Below, one piece after another: positions 8,027 through 15,171 of a stretch of DNA of 27,473 nucleotides. The notes under the pieces were generated by a model. The model searched no databases. It saw only the letters and a program-made list of their open reading frames with translations, and had not been told where the DNA came from. Positions within the stretch are counted from its first letter, which is position 1. Each line of letters begins with the position of its first letter. Source of the stretch: an uncultured Sutterella sp. (GTDB taxonomy: Bacteria > Pseudomonadota > Gammaproteobacteria > Burkholderiales > Burkholderiaceae_F); the NCBI GenBank assembly GCA_905206345.1, contig CAJLGW010000012.1, positions 1 to 27,473 on the forward strand, written 5' to 3'. The position numbers and the translations under genes were made by a program.

Positions 8027-8052
8027 CTTCCAACATTTAAAGATCTTGGAAG
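8027..8052. promoter_or_regulatory. Inverted repeat in front of the Fic gene
   Basis: CTTCCAA (8027-8033) and TTGGAAG (8046-8052) form a 7-bp palindrome with a 12-base spacer. It ends 15 bases upstream of the Fic start and overlaps a TTGACT hexamer (8023-8028). It may be an operator, but no regulator or -10 element can be assigned. Confidence 0.3.
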
Positions 8053-8067
8053 ACTACCTTTATAGAA

Positions 8068-9225
8068 ATGACTGCTACATTTAAAGAATTCCCTTTGGAG
8101 TTGCTAAACCCCTCTTTCGACTCCCCCTTAATGGATGTGATGATTGAGCTTGAACATTTACGAAAAACAAATATTTCAGGCTCAACACCAAATATTATTT
8201 TTTATCAAATCAAAAAATTATTTCACCTGCTTGAAAGTTTAGGATCTGCTCGCATCGAAGGGAATCGCACAACAATTTCTGAATATCTTGAACTTGTTGC
8301 TTTGAAAACCACACCACAAATTAATGAACAATTGGTGGAAATCCAAAATTTGGAGAAAGCCCTCGAATATATCGATTCAAGTATTCATTTTGGCGACTAT
8401 ATCTCAGAGAGTTTTATCAGAGAACTCCAGTTGATCGCTGTTAATAACTTGACTAGAGAAGGTGACAAAAGTGCCGGGCAGTACCGAAACCACTCTGTTT
8501 ATATTAGTGGTTCTAACCATCAACCACCTGAGCATACATTTGTCCCATCGTTTATGCGTGAGCTCGTTGAATTCATCAATAAAAACGATCCTTCCAAGTA
8601 TGACTTAATGAAAGTTGCCTTGGTTCACCATCGGTTTGGATGGATACATCCTTTTGGCAATGGCAACGGAAGAACGGTTCGTCTTTTAACCTACGCAATG
8701 CTCATTAAATATGGCTTCAATGTTGGTGACTTTGGCAGAATTCTCAATCCTACGGCCGTATTTTGTTGCGACAGAGAACAATACTATTCTATGTTGTCCC
8801 AAGCGGACACAGGAACAAAAAAGGGGCTCGAGACATGGTGCACTTATGTCTTGGATGGGATTCTTTCAGAGAGAAGAAAATTAGACACTTTAATGGACTA
8901 TTCTGAATTGAAGACCAAAATATTGAACCCAGCCTTATCTCTGGCTAAATTACGAGGTCGGCTTGCGATTGAGGAATACGAAATTCTAAAAATTGCTATT
9001 AACAAAGGGGCAATAGCTGCCGCTGATGTTGCAAAACATCTAAATGTTAAACCAGCTAGGGCTACATATTTACTTAAAAAATTACGGGATCGTAATCTTT
9101 TACTCCCTATTTTAGAAGGGAAAAGAGAATACGCTTTAAATCTTGCGGCGTCTGAACTTATGCATGGAATTATTGATGCCTTAAATACTAATGGTCTGAT
9201 TCCAGATACATTAATTGCTAACTAA
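8068..9225 (+). CDS. Fic-domain protein (class II AMPylase type)
   Basis: This 385-aa protein has an N-terminal Fic_N region, a central Fic domain and a C-terminal winged-helix. Fic enzymes transfer AMP (or another nucleotide part) to target hydroxyl side chains. The active-site loop HPFGNGNGRT spans 194-203, with His194 as base and Asn200/Arg202 for phosphates. The autoinhibition motif [ST]xxxE[GN] is present N-terminally as SARIEGN (Ser60, Glu64), making it a class II, self-inhibited Fic protein that needs no separate antitoxin. The winged-helix segment (about 310-365, AAADVAKHLNVKPARATYLLKKL) suggests DNA binding. The gene is AT-richer than both neighbours and looks like an insertion between core genes. 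Its target is unknown. Confidence 0.88.
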   Translation: MTATFKEFPLELLNPSFDSPLMDVMIELEHLRKTNISGSTPNIIFYQIKKLFHLLESLGSARIEGNRTTISEYLELVALKTTPQINEQLVEIQNLEKALEYIDSSIHFGDYISESFIRELQLIAVNNLTREGDKSAGQYRNHSVYISGSNHQPPEHTFVPSFMRELVEFINKNDPSKYDLMKVALVHHRFGWIHPFGNGNGRTVRLLTYAMLIKYGFNVGDFGRILNPTAVFCCDREQYYSMLSQADTGTKKGLETWCTYVLDGILSERRKLDTLMDYSELKTKILNPALSLAKLRGRLAIEEYEILKIAINKGAIAAADVAKHLNVKPARATYLLKKLRDRNLLLPILEGKREYALNLAASELMHGIIDALNTNGLIPDTLIAN

Positions 9226-9239
9226 AGGACCTGGCCTAA

Positions 9240-9545
9240 ATGCATAAATATTGCTTTTACTTAATAATTCCCTTTTTAGTGGCCGGTTGCAGTCAAGGCT
9301 TTAACGACCCCTTGTACGATGCCCCCATTGGCCAAAGAGTCACGTGTTCAGCCTTAAAGCCCTTGCAAAGCCAAGAGGCTTTAAGCACGGTTCCCATGAA
9401 TTGCCCTGACATTAATGTCTCGGCCTCTTTAAATGAGTTGCGTGACGCCGGTTGGCGCTTAGAGACCATTAACTTAGGGGCTGAAGCCAAAGTGGGTGAC
9501 ACGATGGCAAGCGAAGTGGACGTGGTTGTTCGAAAGATTTACTAA
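9240..9545 (+). CDS. Small putative lipoprotein
   Basis: This 101-aa protein starts with a lipoprotein signal peptide (MHKYCFYLIIPFLVAGC, lipobox LVAGC, acylated Cys17). The rest is a short soluble domain with two further cysteines (in VTCSAL and NCPD), which could form a disulfide outside the cytoplasm. I do not recognise a family. AAGGA precedes the start by ten bases and overlaps the Fic stop. The aminopeptidase gene starts 6 bases after its stop, so these two are an operon. Base composition matches the aminopeptidase, not the Fic gene. Confidence 0.7.
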   Translation: MHKYCFYLIIPFLVAGCSQGFNDPLYDAPIGQRVTCSALKPLQSQEALSTVPMNCPDINVSASLNELRDAGWRLETINLGAEAKVGDTMASEVDVVVRKIY

Positions 9546-9551
9546 GGTGAT

Positions 9552-11198
9552 ATGATGAGTGATTCGGTTTTAGGAGCATTGCGAACCAAACTTCAAGAAA
9601 AGGGCTGCAATGCCTTTTTTATTTCTTTGTGCGATCCGCATCTATCGGAATACATCCCGAATCACTACCAATTTATTACTCCGCTCACGGGCTTTACGGG
9701 CTCTAACGCCACCGTCGTTGTCACGATGGAAGAAGCCCTTCTTTGGACCGATTCTCGCTATTGGGAACAAGCCTCTGATGAACTTCTTGAGGGCTTTACT
9801 CTTATGCGAGATGGGGATCCCCAGTGTATGAAGGTTGTTGATTGGTTAAAGGTCAAAAATGAAACGACACCTTTAACGCTTGCAGCACCGTTGAGTTGCG
9901 TAAGTTCAGTGCGCTATAAAGAACTTCTTGAAGCGGTTTATTCAGTGGTTGATTTTGAAAATGCTGAGATTGACGATTTGTGGATTAATCGCCCGGCCTT
10001 AGTCTTCAATCCCCCGTTTATCCATCATACAAGCTCCGTGTCTTCCAACGATAAGTTAAAGCGTTTGCGTGACTATTTAGCTGAGCAACAATTTGAAGGT
10101 AGTCTTTTATTAACACGCCTTGATGACATTGCGTGGATCACGAACCTTCGGGGCTCTGACATTGACTTTAATCCGGTCTTTTTAGGTTGGGCTTTGGTTG
10201 ATTATGACCGTGCAACGTTGTTTGTGAAGGTTGAACAATTATCGGATGAAGTAAAACGCCACTTAAAGACAAATGGCTGGGACGTCTTGCCATATGATGC
10301 GTTGGAAATGGTCTTGGACGATGAAACTCAAATCTTGGCGAAAACCACTGACCTAAATGCGCGTCTTTATCAAAAGTTTGAAGCAAAAATCCGTGATATC
10401 AAACACCCTGTTGCCCTTTGGAAGTCCATTAAAACTAAGGACGAAATTGAAGGGCTAAAGGCCGTCATGATTGAAGATGGCCGTGCGTTGGAGCTTTTCA
10501 TTGAAGAAGTCAAAGACCGATTAGCCGCCGGTGAAACCCTTACTGAAAACGATGCCGTCGATATTCTTCATAGGTATCGCAGTCAAATTCCTGGGTTTAT
10601 TGGTGAGAGTTTCGGCACCATTGCCGCTGTCAATGCCCACGCAGCGCTCCCCCACTATGAACCTATCCCGGGTTCTGGAGCGCCTATTGTTCCACCCTGC
10701 GTTTTGTTGGTGGATTCCGGTGCTCATTACGATCGTGGCACAACGGATACGACGCGAACGTGGTTCTTGGGCGATGTGAAGGATTTTGATCCCGAATTAT
10801 TAAAGCAGTTGAAGGCCGACTATCAAGCCGTTTATCAAGGGATGACTGATCTCATGAATGCCGAATTTGAACCTGGCACGCGTGGGTTTGATTTGGATGC
10901 GATTGCCCGTCGCCCCATTGAAGCCATTGGTGCGAATTACGGTCATGGGACGGGGCACGGCATTGGTTTGACGTTAAACGTCCATGAAACGCCGCCTAAT
11001 ATTTCTCCGCGTCAGTCTGAAGGCTCAATGACACCCTTCATGCCGGGAATGATCGTGAGCGATGAACCGGGGATTTATCGCCTGGGGCTTTGGGGGATTC
11101 GTATTGAGAATATGCTTTTGTGTGTCGACAAGGGCAATGGGAAGTTGGGGTTTGAGTGTTTGACGAAGTGTGAAGTTGATGACGTTTTAATGAGGTGA
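9552..11198 (+). CDS. Xaa-Pro aminopeptidase (M24B, three-domain type)
   Basis: This is a cytoplasmic metallopeptidase that removes an N-terminal residue preceding proline. The 548-aa length and layout (two creatinase-like N-terminal domains, then a pita-bread catalytic domain and short C-terminal extension) match the three-domain form typified by eukaryotic XPNPEP1, not the 440-aa E. coli PepP. All metal ligands are visible: Asp388 (VDSGAHY), Asp399 (GTTDTTRT), His469 (GHGTGHGIG), Glu505 (DEPGIY) and Glu519 (RIENM). The gene opens with two adjacent ATG codons. AAGG at 9544-9547 is better spaced for the second (9555), so the true protein may lack the first Met. A bidirectional hairpin follows. 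Confidence 0.9.
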   Translation: MMSDSVLGALRTKLQEKGCNAFFISLCDPHLSEYIPNHYQFITPLTGFTGSNATVVVTMEEALLWTDSRYWEQASDELLEGFTLMRDGDPQCMKVVDWLKVKNETTPLTLAAPLSCVSSVRYKELLEAVYSVVDFENAEIDDLWINRPALVFNPPFIHHTSSVSSNDKLKRLRDYLAEQQFEGSLLLTRLDDIAWITNLRGSDIDFNPVFLGWALVDYDRATLFVKVEQLSDEVKRHLKTNGWDVLPYDALEMVLDDETQILAKTTDLNARLYQKFEAKIRDIKHPVALWKSIKTKDEIEGLKAVMIEDGRALELFIEEVKDRLAAGETLTENDAVDILHRYRSQIPGFIGESFGTIAAVNAHAALPHYEPIPGSGAPIVPPCVLLVDSGAHYDRGTTDTTRTWFLGDVKDFDPELLKQLKADYQAVYQGMTDLMNAEFEPGTRGFDLDAIARRPIEAIGANYGHGTGHGIGLTLNVHETPPNISPRQSEGSMTPFMPGMIVSDEPGIYRLGLWGIRIENMLLCVDKGNGKLGFECLTKCEVDDVLMR

Positions 11199-11202
11199 AA
11201 AC

Positions 11203-11237
11203 TGACTAGCCTTTAAGAACTAGTCAATCTTCGTTTT
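11203..11237. terminator. Bidirectional terminator between convergent genes
   Basis: TGACTAG (11203-11209) and CTAGTCA (11220-11226) form a 7-bp stem with a 10-base loop. The plus strand continues ATCTTCGTTTT and the minus strand GTTTTC. It lies between the stops of the aminopeptidase and the Cap15-like gene. Confidence 0.55.
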
Positions 11238-11242
11238 AGAAT

Positions 11243-11788
11243 TCAGTCAACCCACCACTCTATGTCACCAGTTGTGTTACTGGAAGTCCAATACTTCCCT
11301 TTAAGGCGTTGATTATCCCCTTCCAAAACCATTCGACAGGTGCCATATTGAATGGGGTTATTCTTTTGTGTAGCGGCTGATGGATTTGTCATGTATGTAT
11401 AGTAAAGGACGTTCTCTCCATGCTCTTTAACAATCGTGCTAACAATAGTCGAGCTGGAATTAATATCAGTTTTAGCTTTTACAGCAACTGTTAGCCACGA
11501 CTGATTAGTGAGGATGGCAACTGACTTTTCTCCTGATCGACCATTAAACTTAAACAGAATCTTACCTTTATATTCTTTCATCAAGATTGGAGGTCTATTC
11601 AAAGGAATATATTTCCATAACCACTTTTCGTAAACTACAAACAGTGCTGAAGAAATCGCTACCGAGTAGCCTGCGTAAGAAATAAGATCTCGATAGCCCA
11701 CTGGAGTTCGAAACAGACAAAAAACCACAAAAACAAACAAAGAAAAAAAGCTGGTTACTTTAAGCGATTTTATGATGTTTTCTCGCAT
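11243..11788 (-). CDS. cap15: Cap15-type CBASS effector (2 TM + beta-barrel)
   Basis: This 181-aa protein has two N-terminal transmembrane helices (about residues 10-27 and 36-53) and a C-terminal all-beta domain. The domain's pattern fits the Cap15 cyclic-nucleotide receptor: strand-rich KGKILFKFNGRSG, NQSWLTVAVKAKTD, serine-rich turn, YYTYMTNPSA, then LKGKYWTSSNTTGDIEW. In known systems Cap15 sits in the inner membrane, binds the cyclic dinucleotide made by the neighbouring CD-NTase, oligomerises and disrupts the membrane, killing the phage-infected cell. The CD-NTase gene ends 11 bases upstream, confirming the pairing. The assignment is by pattern and context, not by search. I see no ancillary Cap2/Cap3 (ubiquitin-like) genes, so this is a minimal type I-like CBASS. 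Confidence 0.85.
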   Translation of the reverse strand: MRENIIKSLKVTSFFSLFVFVVFCLFRTPVGYRDLISYAGYSVAISSALFVVYEKWLWKYIPLNRPPILMKEYKGKILFKFNGRSGEKSVAILTNQSWLTVAVKAKTDINSSSTIVSTIVKEHGENVLYYTYMTNPSAATQKNNPIQYGTCRMVLEGDNQRLKGKYWTSSNTTGDIEWWVD

Positions 11789-11799
11789 TTCATTATTCT

Positions 11800-12789
11800 C
11801 TACGAATCATAGTCATAAAATAATGCTAATTGATCTATAAATGCACAAAGATTACCAAAATCTTCAGATGAGGAGCAGAGATGTTTAATCCCATTAGCTT
11901 CCTTATAGATCCAAAAGTTCGGTTTGTTCTGCTGGCATAATTCAATAAGCTTTTTGAATACAAAAACTTTTCTATACTTCGGACAATAAGATAAATACCA
12001 AGAGTCATCAATATTCCATAGAAGAGACTCGAGCATAAAAGAACTTACCTTCTCAGCCGAATTTTTATATCGAGTCTCCTGAGAATCTTCCATCAAATAT
12101 CTCATCTTCTTCATAATGCGCACCATTTTTTTGTAATAGTGATTTGTTGAATCGTTTTTTCGACGGCCGTTGTCAATATGTTGTTCTGGATAATTAATAA
12201 TAGATCCACCGTCATCTGGATAAATAACAACTCCACCAATATATGCTTTCGCATCATAAGAATAATCTTTCGTATAATTTCGATACCGGAGACATGGTAC
12301 TGTATCGGCATCCTTACGATAGCTATTACCATCAACTTTAATAGACTTATTTTTTCGTTTAACATCACTACCAAACTTAAGCTCCAAGCACTGTTGAACC
12401 TCGTCTTTGAACGATTTAGTAGAAGCAGGAGCAACAACAAACCCATAGTCCTTATCTGATTGAGGACAATTCAAATCCTTTCGATACTCCGTCCTAAAAA
12501 TTTCCTCTTGAATTACCGCAATATCTACATCACTATTAGCTCGGACATTCGTATTATTCGCATATGAGCCCTGAACAAAAATTTTAACATTTCGAGAATT
12601 ATCTGCATTTCTCAACCTCAATGAATACGCATAAGTGTCTGGATAGAGAGGCTGAATATTCCCATCATCGGAAAGCCCATACTTTTTGAGTGCGTCTGCA
12701 ACCATACTAATAGCATTCTTGCATTGTGTATCTTCAGTGATACTCAACGGTTGAGAATATTCATTTAACATATTTTCTGTAAATTTCAT
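11800..12789 (-). CDS. CD-NTase (cGAS/DncV-like nucleotidyltransferase) of CBASS
   Basis: This 329-aa enzyme would make a cyclic oligonucleotide alarm signal from NTPs on phage infection. The polymerase-beta-type motif is intact: QGSYANNT at 73-80 (Gly74, Ser75), then Asp87 and Asp89 in SDVDI, with the third metal ligand probably Asp162 in DADTVPC. The C-terminal helical half follows. The GSY..NT.vr..SDVDI form resembles the CdnE/CdnB clades; I cannot decide which, nor the nucleotide product. The start ATG has AGAAGGGAT upstream. Cap15 follows by 11 bases. An internal promoter candidate in the 101-base gap upstream would let this two-gene CBASS be expressed apart from the protease genes. Confidence 0.9.
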   Translation of the reverse strand: MKFTENMLNEYSQPLSITEDTQCKNAISMVADALKKYGLSDDGNIQPLYPDTYAYSLRLRNADNSRNVKIFVQGSYANNTNVRANSDVDIAVIQEEIFRTEYRKDLNCPQSDKDYGFVVAPASTKSFKDEVQQCLELKFGSDVKRKNKSIKVDGNSYRKDADTVPCLRYRNYTKDYSYDAKAYIGGVVIYPDDGGSIINYPEQHIDNGRRKNDSTNHYYKKMVRIMKKMRYLMEDSQETRYKNSAEKVSSFMLESLLWNIDDSWYLSYCPKYRKVFVFKKLIELCQQNKPNFWIYKEANGIKHLCSSSEDFGNLCAFIDQLALFYDYDS

Positions 12790-12804
12790 TTTTATCCCTT
12801 CTGA

Positions 12805-12833
12805 TGTTTAAACAGGTCTTTTAGATCAGTCAA
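12805..12833 (-). promoter_or_regulatory. Candidate promoter of the CBASS pair
   Basis: On the minus strand TTGACT (12833-12828), a 17-base spacer and TAAACA (12810-12805) form a plausible sigma-70 promoter. It lies just upstream of the CD-NTase start at 12789. The -35 is good and the -10 is weak. Confidence 0.4.
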
Positions 12834-12890
12834 TCAGTGCCTCCCAACTAAAATTCCACGTTGTATACATTTACTAGAACCACCTCACGG

Positions 12891-13886
12891 TTAACCTAAT
12901 ATCCTTAAACCCCTCGGAAAGTATTTATTAAAATTTTTCCCTAAAAATGCTCGCTCAAACTGATCAAGCTCCTGGGAAACATACTGTTTGATCAATCGAC
13001 TGTCTTCAAATTCCAAATGCAATTTTTGCAGATCCTGTCCCCTAGATTCACTAGCAATGACCGAGACAAGGACGTTCTTTACCAAGATGCCTTTATTGCG
13101 AGCAATCTCTTCATTAGAAGGGGGCTGAAAATCACTTTCATAGCAAGAAAATAGTTCAAGCACAGAACTTTCTAACTCACTGTCCGTTTCACTCACCGGC
13201 AACTGTAATTTACTTATTACATCGTCTCTGACAAACGGATAGTCATGTCGAGTCGTGTATCCCATTAACAATTTCTTAGTTGACTGAAATTTGTCTGGAG
13301 GTAATTTATCTTGCAAAAACTCGGTAACCATGTCCCCAATTTGCTCTTGAGCTCTCAATGCCTGCCCTAATACGATGGGCTGCGCCTTGGTTAACAATGT
13401 TAACAACCGCTCCTTCTTTTCCTCTGAGGTTAACAGTTCATTGTCCAATGACTTAATCATGTCTTGAGCAGAAAAAGGAACTTCACCCGAGATTGTTTGC
13501 ATTGATGAAATTGATGGATCAAGTGGACCCAATATCGCTTGTCGCGTCATAACAATTTCGTCGGCCCCAATAGTAATCATCGTTCCGGCACTCATTGCTC
13601 TTTCAGGAACAATCACCATTAGCTTTTCCGCAAACTGCCTAATGATTTTGACAATAGCTCGAGCAGACGGCAAATTCCCTCCGTTAGTATTCAGAACAAA
13701 AGAAATCTGCGGAATCTTTCTTGACTCATAATTTTTACTGATGTTGATTAAATGCTTAGAAATAGTCGAAAGCATTGAATGTTCAATGTTCGCCTGGACA
13801 CGAAAATCAGTATTGGTAAACAAAACCAATACTTCCCCATGAGTCAATTCTGCAATTTTTTCTAAGCATTGTTTTTTCTTATTCAT
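12891..13886 (-). CDS. SDH-family (ClpP/SppA-fold) serine protease
   Basis: This 331-aa protein has the ClpP/crotonase fold of the serine dehydrogenase proteinase family (SppA-like, cytoplasmic, no signal peptide). The glycine-rich oxyanion segment is FVLNTNGGN. The nucleophile is the Ser of PERAMSAGT (Ser99 from the chosen start), followed by GADEIVM and LGPLDPS, all in the family's order. Roughly 180 further C-terminal residues are helical and charged, and could mediate assembly or substrate contact. I chose the ATG at 13886 because GAGGAT lies eight bases upstream; an earlier TTG at 13901 is unlikely. It overlaps the stop of the preceding SDH-fold gene by 8 bases, so the two are surely co-translated and may form a hetero-oligomer. 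Its role next to RloAB and CBASS is unknown. Confidence 0.8.
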   Translation of the reverse strand: MNKKKQCLEKIAELTHGEVLVLFTNTDFRVQANIEHSMLSTISKHLINISKNYESRKIPQISFVLNTNGGNLPSARAIVKIIRQFAEKLMVIVPERAMSAGTMITIGADEIVMTRQAILGPLDPSISSMQTISGEVPFSAQDMIKSLDNELLTSEEKKERLLTLLTKAQPIVLGQALRAQEQIGDMVTEFLQDKLPPDKFQSTKKLLMGYTTRHDYPFVRDDVISKLQLPVSETDSELESSVLELFSCYESDFQPPSNEEIARNKGILVKNVLVSVIASESRGQDLQKLHLEFEDSRLIKQYVSQELDQFERAFLGKNFNKYFPRGLRILG

Positions 13887-14553
13887 TATCTTCATCCTCA
13901 ATGCATTCTGAAATTTGAAAACCTAATTGTTTTAAATCATCTGCAAATATTCTCTGATCCCAACTACCAGCCCCAATGGTTAAGTAGTGAGCAATTTCCT
14001 TTTTATTATTCATATGTTGAAAGTTCATCAACGCCACAAGTTTATCTTGAATACCTTTGAGGTATTGCAATGATTGAGAAGTGGTGTGAGAGTACACTTC
14101 TTCAATCTTTGATAACACAATCTCAGCATCTTCGGAGTTACATACTTTTTTAGCCAAAGTCGTCAGGGCTCCCCTTTCCGCAGGATTATTGCGCCAGTAT
14201 CTTCCCAAACTAGAAAATGTAGGGAAATCATGTTGGTGAACCGTTGGGTCTAATGCGGCTATTGAGGCACTTTTTGTCATATAGACAGTTTTTGCGCCAC
14301 AGACAAAAATTGTAGCCAAACTACCTACAGGCTCTTTAATAACCACATCAAATGTCACTTGGTTATTTTTCATCCAATCGAGAACATTGAACACCCCGTC
14401 AATCGCATATGCCTTCGAGGATATATAAATTACGCAACGACTTCCCGTGGCAAGACTCGTGATTTCATTAAAGAGTCCCGCCTGCGGAGGTTGCGGTTCA
14501 TACCACTTTAAATTGTCTTTCAAATATATTTGCTTATCCATTGCTTTCTGCAT
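13879..14553 (-). CDS. Short ClpP/SDH-fold protein, partly degenerate
   Basis: This 224-aa relative of its neighbour has no signal peptide. Aligning KEPVGSLATIFVCGAKTVYM with the SDH pattern AMSGGT..A.ADEIVM places Ser78 at the nucleophile position, and SIAALDPTVH matches the LGP.DP segment. However, the glycine-rich oxyanion motif (TPGG or NGGN in the family) is replaced by SSKAYAIDG, so activity is doubtful. It resembles the ClpP/ClpR arrangement, where an active and an inactive subunit assemble together. The start at 14553 overlaps the RloB reading frame by 20 bases; a second ATG at 14541 is possible. It also overlaps the next gene, so expression is tightly coupled. Confidence 0.7.
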   Translation of the reverse strand: MQKAMDKQIYLKDNLKWYEPQPPQAGLFNEITSLATGSRCVIYISSKAYAIDGVFNVLDWMKNNQVTFDVVIKEPVGSLATIFVCGAKTVYMTKSASIAALDPTVHQHDFPTFSSLGRYWRNNPAERGALTTLAKKVCNSEDAEIVLSKIEEVYSHTTSQSLQYLKGIQDKLVALMNFQHMNNKKEIAHYLTIGAGSWDQRIFADDLKQLGFQISECIEDEDNE

Positions 14554-15171
14554 CCAACCGTATGATTTCTTTCATTAGCTTGCCTACTGTCGTTCCTGTG
14601 TTAGACAAACACTCTTGAGAGGAATGCGTTTTCGAAGAACAACGTTCAACCGCTTGTAAAATCCCCTCTTTCGAAACATCACCAGATGATAAATGTTTGT
14701 TGTAATTGGGAAGGTATTTCAAAAGCTTTTCCTCTACTTCTCTTGGCGTTCTGATACCAGCGGCATTGTCAAAGTGAAGTAATAACCAATATTCAAATTT
14801 TGGATTGCTGATCGCAACATGATAGTGAGACTTTTCCTTCTCCCAATCAAATATTTGATCAAATTGCTCATTGGTCCACAGGTCACGATCGATAACAATC
14901 CAAGCTTGGTCGCCACGATCTTTTTTAGAGGAGTTAGCGCTAACTCAGACCTCATTCGTTTTAAAACCCTGTCCGGACTACTTCCTTTCGTACCTCTGCT
15001 AGGGCAGATTTTGATAGTCACAGAATTAAAAATACTCTTGACAAGATTAAAGTACTCAGGTTCCGTATCCGTACCTTCCGTCCCAATTAAAATAATTGGA
15101 CGATATCGTTTGTTTCCCTCTTTCCGACGAACACTATAGGATTTCTTAAAAGAATGTTTTGATTTGGACAC
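14534..15171 (-). CDS. rloB: RloB-family protein, frame interrupted at A-AAA-AAG
   Basis: RloB proteins have a Toprim-like fold and are partnered with RloA ATPases; AbiL of Lactococcus is a related abortive-infection pair. The N-terminal part starts at a GTG (15171) inside the ATPase gene end. It carries the family opening KRYRPIILIGTEGTDTEPEYF. It stays in frame to PLKK, then drifts into non-family sequence ending at 14734. A -1 shift at the heptamer A AAA AAG (minus strand, 14926-14920) restores the rest exactly: DQAWIVIDRDLW, HVAISNPKFEYWLLLHF, and on to the stop at 14534. The shifted product would be 212 aa, the normal family length, with the acidic residues and SNPxFExWLLLH signature. 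It is either a programmed frameshift or a one-base deletion in an A7 run. Confidence 0.75.
14920..14926 (-). other. Candidate -1 ribosomal frameshift heptamer
   Basis: On the minus strand the zero-frame codons CTA AAA AAG contain A AAA AAG, the same slippery heptamer used by E. coli dnaX, in the correct phase. Slipping back one base gives GAT CGT GGC and restores the RloB frame. A perfect 16-bp palindrome lies just upstream. I see no strong stimulatory stem-loop downstream beyond the 10-bp palindrome CCAAGCTTGG. Confidence 0.45.

Noticed and set aside
14534..14722. A separate 62-aa gene before the short protease
   Set aside because: Its sequence is the RloB C-terminus in the shifted frame, not an independent gene.
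14819..15139. A 106-aa plus-strand frame opposite rloB
   Set aside because: It is antisense to well-supported RloB coding sequence and has no family features.
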